From: Apostichopus japonicus | Taxonomy: Eukaryota > Echinodermata > Holothuroidea > Aspidochirotida > Stichopodidae | Assembly: GCF_037975245.1 (NCBI RefSeq) | Contig: NC_092581.1 | Coordinates: 7,221,501-7,285,500, forward strand | Direction: 5' to 3' | DNA: 64,000 nucleotides | Shown: positions 47,301-61,624 of the stretch, one piece after another | How the letters are laid out: each line of letters starts with the position of its first letter | How positions within the stretch are numbered: the stretch's first letter is position 1 | Program-made: the position numbers and the translations under genes | The notes under the pieces: model-generated | Seen by the model: only the letters and a program-made list of their open reading frames with translations | Told to the model about the DNA's origin: nothing | Database searches by the model: none

Positions 47301-47510
47301 CGGTACGGAACATTCGATTGATCAATACCGAACATTCGATTGATCGGTACCGCACATTCGATTGATCGGTACCGCACATTCGATTGATCGGTACGGAATA
47401 TTCGATTGATCGGTACCGCACATTCGATTGATCGGTACGGAACATTCGATTAATCGGTAACGAACATTCGATTGATCGGTACCGCACATTCGATTGATCG
47501 GTACGGAACA
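44400..47510. repeat. Segment duplicated at +5,324 to +5,456 bp
   Basis: Variant order recurs at 49,725-52,970. The offset is 5,324 bp (242 units) on the left, 5,346 in the middle and 5,456 (248 units) on the right, so differences are whole units. Markers include GATTGAACGGTACCG near 44,434/49,758, GATTGATTGG near 44,609/49,933 and GATTTATCGGAACGG near 46,149/51,605. Confidence 0.83.
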
Positions 47511-48140
47511 TTCGTTTGATCGGTACGGGACATTCGATTGATCGGTACCGCACATTCGATTATTCAGTACGGAACATTCGATTGATCGGTACGGCACATT
47601 CGATTGGTCGGTACGGAACATTCGATTGATCGGTACGGAATATTCGTTTGATCGGTACTGCACATTCGATTGATCGGTACGGAACATTCGATTGATCGGT
47701 ACGGAACATTAGATTGATCGGTACGGAACATTCGATTGATCGGTACGGAACATTCGATTGATCGGTACGGAATATTCGTTTGATCGGTACTGCACATTCG
47801 ATTGATCGGTACCGCATTTTCCATTGATCAGTGCCGCACATTCGATTAATCGGTAACGAACTTTCGATTGATCGGTACGGAACATTCGATTGATCAATAC
47901 CGAACATTCAATTGATCGGTACCGGACATTCGATTAATCGGTACCACACATTCGATTGATCGGTACGGAACATTCGATTGATCGGTACCGTACATTCGAT
48001 TGATCGGTACCGCACATTCGATTGATCGGTACGGAACATTCGATTAATCGGGAACGAACATTCGATTAATCGGTACCGCACATTCGATTGATCGGTACGG
48101 AACATTCGATTGATCGGTACCGTACATTCGATTGATCGGT
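47098..48140. repeat. Segment duplicated at +6,644 bp (302 units)
   Basis: This stretch recurs at 53,742-54,784 in direct orientation. Shared units include CATTAGATTG near 47,707/54,351 and the CCGGACATTCGATTAATCGG run near 47,922/54,566. The two diverge after about 48,140/54,784. Confidence 0.78.
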
Positions 48141-49724
48141 ACGGAACATTCGATTGATCGGTACCGCACATTCGATTGATCGGTACGGAACATTCGATTG
48201 ATCGGTACGGGACATTCGATTGATCGGTACCGCACATTCGATTATTCAGTACGGAACATTCGATTGATCGGTACGGCACATTCGATTGGTCGGTACCGCA
48301 CATTCGATTGATCGGTACGGAACATTCGATTGATCGGTACGGAACATTCGATTGATCGGTACGGAACATTCGATTAATCGGTAACGAACATTCGATTGAT
48401 CGGTACCGCACATTCGATTGATCGGCACCGCACATTCGATTGATCGGTACGGAACATTCGATTGATCGGTACGGAACATTCGATTGATCGGTACCGCACA
48501 TTCGATTGATCGGTACGGAACATTCGATTGATCGGTACCGTACATTCGATTAATCGGTACCACATATTCGATTGATCTGTACCGTACATTTGATTGATCG
48601 GTACTGCACATTCGATTGATCGGTACGTAACATTCGATTAATCGGTAACGAACATTCGATTGATCGGTACCGCACATTCGATTGATCGCCACCGCACATT
48701 CGATTGATCGGTGCGGAACATTCGATTGATCGGTACGGAACATTCGATTGATCGGTACGGAACATTCGATTGATCGGTACCGTACATTCGATTGATCGGC
48801 ACCGCACATTCGATTGATCGGTACGGAACATTCGATTGATCGGTACGGAACATTCGATTGATCGGTACCGCACATTCGATTGATCGGAACGGAACATTCG
48901 ATTGATCGGTACCGCACATTCGATTGATCGGTACTACAAATTCGATTGATCGGTACCGTACATTCGATTGATCGGTACCGCACATTCGATTGATCGGTAC
49001 GGAACATTCGATTAATCGGTAACGAACATTCGATTGATCGGTACCGCACATTCGATTGATCGGTACGGAACATTCGTTTGATCGGTACGGGACATTCGAT
49101 TGATCGGTACCGCACATTCGATTATTCAGTACGGAACATTCGATTGATCGGTACGGCACATTCGATTGGTCGGTACGGAACATTCGATTGATCGGTAACG
49201 AACATTCGATTGATCGGTACGGAACATTCGATTGATCGGTACGGAACATTCGATTGATCGGTACGGAATATTCGTTTGATCGGTACTACACATTCGATTG
49301 ATCGGTACCGCATTTTCCATTGATCAGTGCCGCACATTCGATTAATCGGTAACGAACTTTCGATTGATCGGTACGGAACATTCGATTGATCAATACCGAA
49401 CATTCGATTGATCGGTACCGCACATTCGATTGATCGGTACCGCACATTCGATTGATCGGTACGGAATATTCGATTGATCGGTACCGCACATTCGATTGAT
49501 CGGTACCGTACATTCGATTAATCGGTACCACACATTCGATTGATCGGTACGGAACATTCGATTGATCGGTACCGTACATTCGATTGATCGGTACCGCACA
49601 TTCGATTGATCGGTACGGAACATTCGATTAATCGGGAACGAACATTCGATTGATCGGTACCGCAGATTCGATTGATCGGTACGGAACATTCGATTGATCG
49701 GTACCGTACATTCGATTGATCGGT

Positions 49725-52700
49725 ACGGAACATTCGATTGATCGGTACTACACATTCGATTGAACGGTACCGTACATTCGATTAATCGGTACCACATATT
49801 CGATTGATCGGTACCGTACATTCGATTGATCGGTACTGCACATTCGATTGATCGGTACCGTACATTCGATTAATCGGTAACGAACATTCGATTGATCGGT
49901 ACCGCACATTCGATTGATCGCCACCGCACATTCGATTGATTGGTACGGAACATTTGATTGATCGGTACGGAACATTCGATTGATCGGTACCGTACATTCG
50001 ATTGATCGGCACCGCACATTCGATTGATCGGTACGGAACATTCGATTGATCGGTACGGAACATTCGATTGATCGGTACCGCACATTCGATTGATCGGTAC
50101 GGAACATTCGATTGATCGGTACGGAACATTAGATTGATCGGTACCGCACATTCGATTGATCGGTACGGAACATTCGATTGATCGGTACGGAACATTCGAT
50201 TGATCGGTACGGAACATTCGATTAATCGGTAACGAACATTCGATTGATCGGTACCGCACATTCGATTGATCGGCACCGCACATTCGATTGATCGGTACGG
50301 AACATTCGATTGATCGGTACGGAACATTCGATTGATCGGTACCGCACATTCGATTGATCGTTACGGAACATTCGATTGATCGGTACCGTACATTCGATTA
50401 ATCGGTACCACATATTCGATTGATCGGTACCGTACATTTGATTGATCGGTACTGCACATTCGATTGATCGGTACGTAACATTCGATTAATCGGTAACGAA
50501 CATTCGATTGATCGGTACCGCACATTCGATTGATCGCCACCGCACATTCGATTGATCGGTGCGGAACATTCGATTGATCGGTACCGCACATTCGATTGAT
50601 CGGTACGGAACATTCGATTAATCGGTAACGAACATTCGATTGATCGGTACCGCACATTCGATTGATCGGTACGGAACATTCGTTTGATCGGTACGGGACA
50701 TTCGATTGATCGGTACCGCACATTCGATTATTCAGTACGGAACGTTCGATTGATCGGTACGGCACATTCGATTGGTCGGTACGGAACATTCGATTGATCG
50801 GTACGGAATATTCGTTTGATCGGTACTGCACATTCGATTGATCGGTACGGAACATTCGATTGATCGGTACGGAACATTCGATTGATCGGTACGGAACATT
50901 CGATTGATCGGTACGGAACATTCGATTGTTCGGTACGGAATATTCGTTTGATCGGTACTGCACATTCGATTGATCGGTACCGCATTTTCCATTGATCAGT
51001 GCCGCACATTCGATTAATCGGTAACGAACTTTCGATTGATCGGTACGGAACATTCGATTGATCAATACCGAACATTCGATTGATCGGTACCGCACATTCG
51101 ATTGATCGGTACCGCACATTCGATTGATCGGTACGGAACATTCGATTGATCGGTACCGCACATTCGATTGATCGGTACCGGACATTCGATTAATCGGTAC
51201 CACACATTCGATTGATCGGTACGGAACATTCGATTGATCGGTACCGTACATTCGATTGATCGGTACCGCACATTCGATTGATAGGTACGGAACATTCGAT
51301 TAATCGGGAACGAACATTCGATTAATCGGTACCGCACATTCGATTGATCGGTACGGAACATTCGATTGATCGGTACCGTACATTCGATTGATCGGTACGG
51401 AACATTCGATTGATCGGTACCGCACATTCGATTGATCGGTACGGAACATTCGATTGATCGGTACCGTACATTCGATTGATCGGTACGGAACATTCGATTG
51501 ATCGGTACCGCACATTCGATTGATCGGTACCGTACATTTGATTAATCGGTACCAAACATTCGATTGATCGGTACGGAACATTCGATTGATCGGTACCGTA
51601 CATTCGATTTATCGGAACGGAAAATTCGATTGATCGGTACGGAACATTCGATTGATCGGTACCGTACATTCGATTGATCGGTACTACACATTCGATTGAT
51701 CGGTACCGTACATTCGATTGATCGGCACCGCACATTCGATTGATCGGTACGGAACATTCGATTGATCGGTACGGAACATTCGATTGATCGGTACGGAACA
51801 TTCGATTAATCGGTAACGAACATTCGATTGATCGGTACCGCACATTCGATTGATCGGCACCGCACATTCGATTGATCGGTTCGGAACATTCGATTAATCG
51901 GTACGGAACATTCGATTGATCGGTACCGCACTTTCGATTGATCGGTACGGAACATTCGATTGATCGGTACCGTACATTCGATTAATCGGTACCACATATT
52001 CGATTGATCTGTACCGTACATTTGATTGATCGGTACTGCACATTCGATTGATCGGTACGTAACATTCGATTAATCGGTAACGAACATTCGATTGATCGGT
52101 ACCGCACATTCGATTGATCGCCACCGCACATTCGATTGATCGGTGCGGAACATTCGATTGATCGGTACTACACATTCGATTGATCGGTATCGCACATTCG
52201 ATTGATCGGTACCGCACATTCGATTGATCGGTATCGTACATTCGATTAATCGGTACTACACATTCGATTGATCGGTACTACACATTCGATTGATCGGTAC
52301 CGCACATTCGATTGATCGGAACGGAACATTCGATTGATCGGTACGGAACATTCGATTGATCGGTACTACAAATTCGATTGATCGGTACCGTACATTCGAT
52401 TGATCGGTACCGCACATTCGATTGATCGGTACGGAACATTCGATTAATCGGTAACGAACATTCGATTGATCGGTACCGCACATTCGATTGATCGGTACGG
52501 AACATTCGTTTGATCGGTACGGGACATTCGATTGATCGGTACCGCACATTCGATTATTCAGTACGGAACATTCGATTGATCGGTACGGCACATTCGATTG
52601 GTCGGTACGGAACATTCGATTGATCGGTACGGAACATTCGATTGATCGGTACGGAATATTCGTTTGATCGGTACTGCACATTCGATTGATCGGTACCGCA

Positions 52701-52970
52701 TTTTCCATTGATCAGTGCCGCACATTCGATTAATCGGTAACGAACTTTCGATTGATCGGTACGGAACATTCGATTGATCAATACCGAACATTCGATTGAT
52801 CGGTACCGCACATTCGATTGATCGGTACCGCACATTCGATTGATCGGTACGGAATATTCGATTGATCGGTACCGCACATTCGATTGATCGGTACGGAACA
52901 TTCGATTAATCGGTAACGAACATTCGATTGATCGGTACCGCACATTCGATTGATCGGTACGGAACATTCG
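49725..52970. repeat. Second copy of the segment at 44,400-47,510
   Basis: This is a direct-orientation copy. Its right part overlaps the first 1,188-bp tandem duplication, which has no tandem equivalent in the first copy. The 1,188-bp duplication therefore probably came later. Confidence 0.82.
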
Positions 52971-54131
52971 ATTGATCGGTACGGAACATTCGATTAATCG
53001 GTAACGAACATTCGATTGATCGGTACCGCACATTCGATTGATCGGCACCGCACATTCGATTGATCGGTTCGGAACATTCGATTAATCGGTACGGAACATT
53101 CGATTGATCGGTACCGCACTTTCGATTGATCGGTACGGAACATTCGATTGATCGGTACCGTACATTCGATTAATCGGTACCACATATTCGATTGATCTGT
53201 ACCGTACATTTGATTGATCGGTACTGCACATTCGATTGATCGGTACGTAACATTCGATTAATCGGTAACGAACATTCGATTGATCGGTACCGCACATTCG
53301 ATTGATCGCCACCGCACATTCGATTGATCGGTGCGGAACATTCGATTGATCGGTACTACACATTCGATTGATCGGTATCGCACATTCGATTGATCGGTAC
53401 CGCACATTCGATTGATCGGTATCGTACATTCGATTAATCGGTACTACACATTCGATTGATCGGTACTACACATTCGATTGATCGGTACCGCACATTCGAT
53501 TGATCGGAACGGAACATTCGATTGATCGGTACGGAACATTCGATTGATCGGTACTACAAATTCGATTGATCGGTACCGTACATTCGATTGATCGGTACCG
53601 CACATTCGATTGATCGGTACGGAACATTCGATTAATCGGTAACGAACATTCGATTGATCGGTACCGCACATTCGATTGATCGGTACGGAACATTCGTTTG
53701 ATCGGTACGGGACATTCGATTGATCGGTACCGCACATTCGATTATTCAGTACGGAACATTCGATTGATCGGTACGGCACATTCGATTGGTCGGTACGGAA
53801 CATTCGATTGATCGGTACGGAACATTCGATTGATCGGTACGGAATATTCGTTTGATCGGTACTGCACATTCGATTGATCGGTACCGCATTTTCCATTGAT
53901 CAGTGCCGCACATTCGATTAATCGGTAACGAACTTTCGATTGATCGGTACGGAACATTCGATTGATCAATACCGAACATTCGATTGATCGGTACCGCACA
54001 TTCGATTGATCGGTACCGCACATTCGATTGATCGGTACGGAATATTCGATTGATCGGTACCGCACATTCGATTGATCGGTACGGAACATTCGATTAATCG
54101 GTAACGAACATTCGATTGATCGGTACCGCAC
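51755..54131. repeat. 1,188-bp higher-order tandem duplication (54 units), first site
   Basis: Two head-to-tail copies at about 51,755-52,943 and 52,943-54,131 show the same variant order at an offset of exactly 54 x 22 bp. Long minus-strand frames in the two copies (for example 115 codons at 51,894 and 53,082, 150 codons at 52,256 and 53,444) translate identically. This is a recent event. Confidence 0.87.
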
Positions 54132-54570
54132 ATTCGATTGATCGGTACGGAACATTCGTTTGATCGGTACGGGACATTCGATTGATCGGTACCGCACATT
54201 CGATTATTCAGTACGGAACATTCGATTGATCGGTACGGCACATTCGATTGGTCGGTACGGAACATTCGATTGATCGGTACGGAATATTCGTTTGATCGGT
54301 ACTGCACATTCGATTGATCGGTACGGAACATTCGATTGATCGGTACGGAACATTAGATTGATCGGTACGGAACATTCGATTGATCGGTACGGAACATTCG
54401 ATTGATCGGTACGGAATATTCGTTTGATCGGTACTGCACATTCGATTGATCGGTACCGCATTTTCCATTGATCAGTGCCGCACATTCGATTAATCGGTAA
54501 CGAACTTTCGATTGATCGGTACGGAACATTCGATTGATCGGTACCGAACATTCGATTGATCGGTACCGGA

Positions 54571-54961
54571 CATTCGATTAATCGGTACCACACATTCGAT
54601 TGATCGGTACGGAACATTCGATTGATCGGAACCGTACATTCGATTGATCGGTACCGCACATTCGATTGATCGGTACGGAACATTCGATTAATCGGGAACG
54701 AACATTCGATTAATCGGTACCGCACATTCGATTGATCGGTACGGAACATTCGATTGATCGGTACCGTACATTCGATTGATCGGTACCGCACATTCGATTA
54801 ATCGGTACCACACATTCGATTGATCGGTACGGAACATTCGATTGATCGGAACCGTACATTCGATTGATCGGTACCGCACATTCGATTGATCGGTACGGAA
54901 CATTCGATTAATCGGGAACGAACATTCGATTAATCGGTACCGCACATTCGATTGATCGGTA
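54571..54961. repeat. 220-bp tandem duplication (10 units)
   Basis: The stretch starting with the GATTAATCGGTACCACA unit at 54,571 is repeated from 54,791 without visible difference for about 170 bp. Both copies contain the GATCGGAACCGTAC unit and two successive GATTAATCGG units. Confidence 0.85.
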
Positions 54962-55347
54962 CCGTACATTCGATTGATCGGTACGGAACATTCGATTGAT
55001 CGGTACCGCACATTCGATTGATCGGTACGGAACATTCGATTGATCGGTACCGCACATTCGATTGATCGGTACGGAACATTCGATTGATCGGTACCGTACA
55101 TTCGATTGATCGGTACGGAACATTCGATTGATCGGTACCGCACATTCGATTGATCGGTACGGAACATTCGTTTGATCGGTACGGGACATTCGATTGATCG
55201 GTACCGCACATTCGATTATTCAGTACGGAACATTCGATTGATCGGTACGGCACATTCGATTGGTCGGTACCGCACATTCGATTGATCGGTACGGAACATT
55301 CGATTGATCGGTACGGAACATTCGATTGATCGGTACGGAACATTCGA

Positions 55348-55900
55348 TTAATCGGTAACGAACATTCGATTGATCGGTACCGCACATTCGATTGATCGGC
55401 ACCGCACATTCGATTGATCGGTACGGAACATTCGATTGATCGGTACGGAACATTCGATTGATCGGTACCGCACATTCGATTGATCGGTACGGAACATTCG
55501 ATTGATCGGTACCGTACATTCGATTAATCGGTACCACATATTCGATTGATCTGTACCGTACATTTGATTGATCGGTACTGCACATTCGATTGATCGGTAC
55601 GTAACATTCGATTAATCGGTAACGAACATTCGATTGACCGTACCGCACATTCGATTGATCGGCACCGCACATTCGATTGATCGGTACGGAACATTCGATT
55701 GATCGGTACGGAACATTCGATTGATCGGTACCGCACATTCGATTGATCGGTACGGAACATTCGATTGATCGGTACCGTACATTCGATTAATCGGTACCAC
55801 ATATTCGATTGATCTGTACCGTACATTTGATTGATCGGTACTGCACATTCGATTGATCGGTACGTAACATTCGATTAATCGGTAACGAACATTCGATTGA
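55348..55900. repeat. 263-bp out-of-register tandem duplication
   Basis: The GGCACCGCAC unit and the units after it recur at an offset of 263 bp (for example 55,400 and 55,663; minus-strand frames starting at 55,563 and 55,826). That is 12 units minus one base. It is the only duplication seen here that is not a whole number of units. Confidence 0.85.
55634..55648. other. 21-bp unit (1-bp deletion), junction of the 263-bp duplication
   Basis: The unit reads GATTGACCGTACCG where GATTGATCGGTACCG is expected, so it is 21 bp long. Unit starts shift from 11 to 10 modulo 22. This is the first net phase change seen from the left of the window. Confidence 0.9.
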
Positions 55901-58013
55901 TCGGTACCGCACATTCGATTGATCGCCACCGCACATTCGATTGATCGGTGCGGAACATTCGATTGATCGGTACGGAACATTCGATTGATCGGTACGGAAC
56001 ATTCGATTGATCGGTACCGTACATTCGATTGATCGGCACCGCACATTCGATTGATCGGTACGGAACATTCGATTGATCGGTACGGAACATTCGATTGATC
56101 GGTACCGCACATTCGATTGATCGGAACGGAACATTCGATTGATCGGTACGGAACATTCGATTGATCGGTACTACAAATTCGATTGATCGGTACCGTACAT
56201 TCGATTGATCGGTACCGCACATTCGATTGATCGGTACGGAACATTCGATTAATCGGTAACGAACATTCGATTGATCGGTACCGCACATTCGATTGATCGG
56301 TACGGAACATTCGTTTGATCGGTACGGGACATTCGATTGATCGGTACCGCACATTCGATTATTCAGTACGGAACATTCGATTGATCGGTACGGCACATTC
56401 GATTGGTCGGTACGGAACATTCGATTGATCGGTAACGAACATTCGATTGATCGGTACGGAACATTCGATTGATCGGTACGGAACATTCGATTGATCGGTA
56501 CGGAATATTCGTTTGATCGGTACTACACATTCGATTGATCGGTACCGCATTTTCCATTGATCAGTGCCGCACATTCGATTAATCGGTAACGAACTTTCGA
56601 TTGATCGGTACGGAACATTCGATTGATCAATACCGAACATTCGATTGATCGGTACCGCACATTCGATTGATCGGTACCGCACATTCGATTGATCGGTACG
56701 GAATATTCGATTGATCGGTACCGCACATTCGATTGATCGGTACCGTACATTCGATTAATCGGTACCACACATTCGATTGATCGGTACGGAACATTCGATT
56801 GATCGGTACCGTACATTCGATTGATCGGTACCGCACATTCGATTGATCGGCACCGCACATTCGATTGATCGGTACGGAACATTCGATTGATCGGTACGGA
56901 ACATTCGATTGATCGGTACCGCACATTCGATTGATCGGTACGGAACATTCGATTGATCGGTACCGTACATTCGATTAATCGGTACCACATATTCGATTGA
57001 TCTGTACCGTACATTTGATTGATCGGTACTGCACATTCGATTGATCGGTACGTAACATTCGATTAATCGGTAACGAACATTCGATTGATCGGTACCGCAC
57101 ATTCGATTGATCGCCACCGCACATTCGATTGATCGGTGCGGAACATTCGATTGATCGGTACGGAACATTCGATTGATCGGTACGGAACATTCGATTGATC
57201 GGTACCGTACATTCGATTGATCGGCACCGCACATTCGATTGATCGGTACGGAACATTCGATTGATCGGTACGGAACATTCGATTGATCGGTACCGCACAT
57301 TCGATTGATCGGAACGGAACATTCGATTGATCGGTACGGAACATTCGATTGATCGGTACTACAAATTCGATTGATCGGTACCGTACATTCGATTGATCGG
57401 TACCGCACATTCGATTGATCGGTACGGAACATTCGATTAATCGGTAACGAACATTCGATTGATCGGTACCGCACATTCGATTGATCGGTACGGAACATTC
57501 GTTTGATCGGTACGGGACATTCGATTGATCGGTACCGCACATTCGATTATTCAGTACGGAACATTCGATTGATCGGTACGGCACATTCGATTGGTCGGTA
57601 CGGAACATTCGATTGATCGGTAACGAACATTCGATTGATCGGTACGGAACATTCGATTGATCGGTACGGAACATTCGATTGATCGGTACGGAATATTCGT
57701 TTGATCGGTACTACACATTCGATTGATCGGTACCGCATTTTCCATTGATCAGTGCCGCACATTCGATTAATCGGTAACGAACTTTCGATTGATCGGTACG
57801 GAACATTCGATTGATCAATACCGAACATTCGATTGATCGGTACCGCACATTCGATTGATCGGTACCGCACATTCGATTGATCGGTACGGAATATTCGATT
57901 GATCGGTACCGCACATTCGATTGATCGGTACCGTACATTCGATTAATCGGTACCACACATTCGATTGATCGGTACGGAACATTCGATTGATCGGTACCGT
58001 ACATTCGATTGAT
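55637..58013. repeat. 1,188-bp higher-order tandem duplication (54 units), second site
   Basis: Two copies, about 55,637-56,825 and 56,825-58,013, lie at an offset of exactly 54 x 22 bp. Minus-strand frames of 115, 203, 107 and 64 codons translate identically in both. The left boundary falls within one unit of the 263-bp junction. Confidence 0.87.
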
Positions 58014-58734
58014 CGGTACCGCACATTCGATTGATCGGTACGGAACATTCGATTAATCGGGAACGAACATTCGATTGATCGGTACCGCACATTCGATTGA
58101 TCGGTACGGAACATTCGATTGATCGGTACCGTACATTCGATTGATCGGTACGGAACATTCGATTGATCGGTACCGCACATTCGATTGATCGGTACGGAAC
58201 ATTCGATTGATCGGTACCGTACATTCGATTGATCGGTACGGAACATTCGATTGATCGGTACCGCACATTCGATTGATCGGTACCGTACATTCGATTAATC
58301 GCTACCAAACATTCGATTGATCGGTACGGAACATTCGATTGATCGGTACCGTACATTCGATTAATCGGTACGGAAAATTCGATTGATCGGTACGGAACAT
58401 TCGATTGATCGGTACCGTACATTCGATTGATCGGTACTGCACATTCGATTGATCGGTACGGAATATTCGATTAATCGGTAACGAACATTCGATTGATCGG
58501 TACCGCACATTCGATTGATCGGCACCGCACATTCGATTGATCGGTACGGAACATTCGATTGATCGGTACGGAACATTCGATTGATCGGTACCGCACATTC
58601 GATTGATTGGTACGGAACATTCGATTGATCGGTACCGTACATTCGATTAATCGGTACCACATATTCGATTGATCGGTACCGTACATTCGATTGATCGGTA
58701 CTGCACATTCGATTGATCGGTACGGAACATTCGA

Positions 58735-59440
58735 TTGATCGGTACTACAAATTCGATTGATCAGTACCGTACATTCGATTGATCGGTACCGCACATTCGA
58801 TTGATCGGTACGGAACATTCGATTGATCGGTACGGAACATTCGATTAATCGGTAACGAACATTCGATTGATCGGTACCGCACATTCGATTGATCGGTACG
58901 GAACATTCGTTTGATCGGTACGGAACATTCGATTGATCGGTACCGCACATTCGATTATTCAGTACGGAACATTCGATTGATCGGTACGGCACATTCGATT
59001 GGTCGGTACCGCACATTCGATTGATCGGTACGGAACATTCGATTGATCGGTACGGAACATTCGATTGATCGGTACGGAACATTCGATTGATCGGTACTAC
59101 AAATTCGATTGATCAGTACCGTACATTCGATTGATCGGTACCGCACATTCGATTGATCGGTACGGAACATTCGATTGATCGGTACGGAACATTCGATTAA
59201 TCGGTAACGAACATTCGATTGATCGGTACCGCACATTCGATTGATCGGTACGGAACATTCGTTTGATCGGTACGGGACATTCGATTGATCGGTACCGCAC
59301 ATTCGATTATTCAGTACGGAACATTCGATTGATCGGTACGGCACATTCGATTGGTCGGCACCGCACATTCGATTGATCGGTACGGAACATTCGATTGATC
59401 GGTACGGAACATTCGATTGATCGGTACGGAACATTCGATT
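58735..59440. repeat. 352-bp tandem duplication (16 units)
   Basis: Variant order from the TACTACAAATTCG unit and following GATCAGTACCG unit near 58,741 recurs 352 bp later at 59,093, running to about 59,440. The GATTATTCAG unit lies at the same relative place in both copies. In the first copy GGAACATT replaces the GGGACATT slot. Confidence 0.82.
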
Positions 59441-60780
59441 AATCGGTAACGAACATTCGATTGATCGGAACCGCACATTCGATTGATCGGCACCGCACAT
59501 TCGATTGATCGGTACGGAACATTCGATTGATCGGTACGGAACATTCGATTGATCGGTACCGCACATTCGATTGATCGGTACGGAACATTCGATTGATCGG
59601 TACCGTACATTCGATTAATCGGTACCACATATTCGATTGATCTGTACCGTACATTTGATTGATCGGTACTGCACATTCGATTGATCGGTACGTAACATTC
59701 GATTAATCGGTAACGAACATTCGATTGATCGGTACAGCACATTCGATTGATCGCCACCGCACATTCGATTGATCGGTGCGGAACATTCGATTGATCGGTA
59801 CGGAACATTCGATTGATCGGTATCGCACATTCGATTGATCGGTACCGCACATTCGATTGATCGGTATCGTACATTCGATTAATCGGTACTACACATTCGA
59901 TTGATCGGTACTACACATTCGATTGATCGGTACCGTACATTCGATTGATCGGTCCGGAACATTCGATTGATCGGTACGGGACATTCGATTGATCGGTACC
60001 GCACATTCGATTGATCGGTACCGCACATTCGATTGATCGGTACGGAACATTCGATTGATCGGTACTACACATTCGATTGATCGGTACCGTACATTCGATT
60101 GATCGGCACCGCACATTCGATTGATCGGTACAGAACATTCGATTGATCGGTATGGAACATTCGATTGATCGGTACCGCACATTCGATTGATCGGTACGGA
60201 ACATTCGATTGATCGGTACGGAACATTCGATTGATCGGTACTACAAATTCGATTGATCGGTACCGCACATTCGATTATTCAGTACGGAACATTCGATTGA
60301 TCGGTACCGCACATTCGATTGATCGGTACGGAATATTCGATTGATCGGTACGGAACATTCGTTTGATCGGTACGGGACATTCGATTGATCGGTACCGCAC
60401 ATTCGATTATTCAGTACGGAACATTCGATTGATCGGTACGGCACATTCGATTGGTCGGTACGGAACATCCGATTGATCGGTAACGAACATTCGATTGATC
60501 GGTACCGCACATTCGATTGATCGGTACGGAACATTCGATTAATCGGGAACGAACATTCGATTGATCGGTACCGCACATTCGATTGATCGGTACGGAACAT
60601 TCGATTGATCGGTACCGTACATTCGATTAATCGGTACCAAACATTCGTTTGATCGGTACGGGACATTCGATTGATCGGTACCGTACATTCGATTGATCGG
60701 TACGGAACATTCGATTGATCGGTACCGCACATTCGATTGATCGGTACGGAACATTCGATTGATCGGTACCGTACATTCGA

Positions 60781-60792
60781 TTGATGGTACGG
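60781..60792. other. 21-bp unit (1-bp deletion)
   Basis: GATGGTACGG is present where GATCGGTACGG is expected, so one C is missing. The unit phase moves from 10 to 9 modulo 22. Confidence 0.88.
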
Positions 60793-61609
60793 AACTTTCG
60801 ATTGATCGGTACCGCACATTCGATTGATCGGTACCGTACATTCGATTAATCGGTACCAAACATTCGATTGATCGGTACCGCACATTCGATTGATCGGTAC
60901 CGTACATTCGATTAATCGGTACGGAAAATTCGATTGATCGGTACGGAACATTCGATTGATCGGTACCGTACATTCGATTGATCGGTACCGCACATTCGAT
61001 TGATCGGTACGGAACATTCGATTAATCGGTAACGAACATTCGATTGATCGGTACCGCACATTCGATTGATCGGCACCGCACAATCGATTGATCGGTACGG
61101 AACATTCGATTGATCGGTACGGAACATTCGATTGATCGGTACCGCACATTCGATTGATTGGTACGGAACATTCGATTGATCGGTACCGTACATTCGATTG
61201 ATCGGTACGGAACATTCGATTGATCGGTACGGAACATTCGATTGATCGGTACGGAACATTCGTTTGATCGATACGGAACATTCGATTGATCGGTACCGCA
61301 CATTCGATTATTCAGTACGGAACATTCGATTGATCGGTACCGTACATTCGATTGATCGGTACCGCACATTCGATTGATCGGTACGGAACATTCGATTAAT
61401 CGGGAACGAACATTCGATTGATCAATACCGAACATTCGATTGATCGGTACCGCACATTCGATTGATCGGTACCGCACATTCGATTGATCGGTACGGAACA
61501 TTCGATTGATCGGTACCGCACATTCGATTGATCGGTACCGTACATTCGATTAATCGGTACCACACATTCGATTGATCGGTACGGAACATTCGATTGATCG
61601 GTACCGTAC

Positions 61610-61624
61610 ATTCGTTTTGATCGG
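61610..61624. other. 23-bp unit (1-bp insertion)
   Basis: TTCGTTTTGATCGG is present where the common variant is TTCGTTTGATCGG. An extra T in the T run moves the unit phase back to 10 modulo 22, which then holds to the end of the array. Confidence 0.88.
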
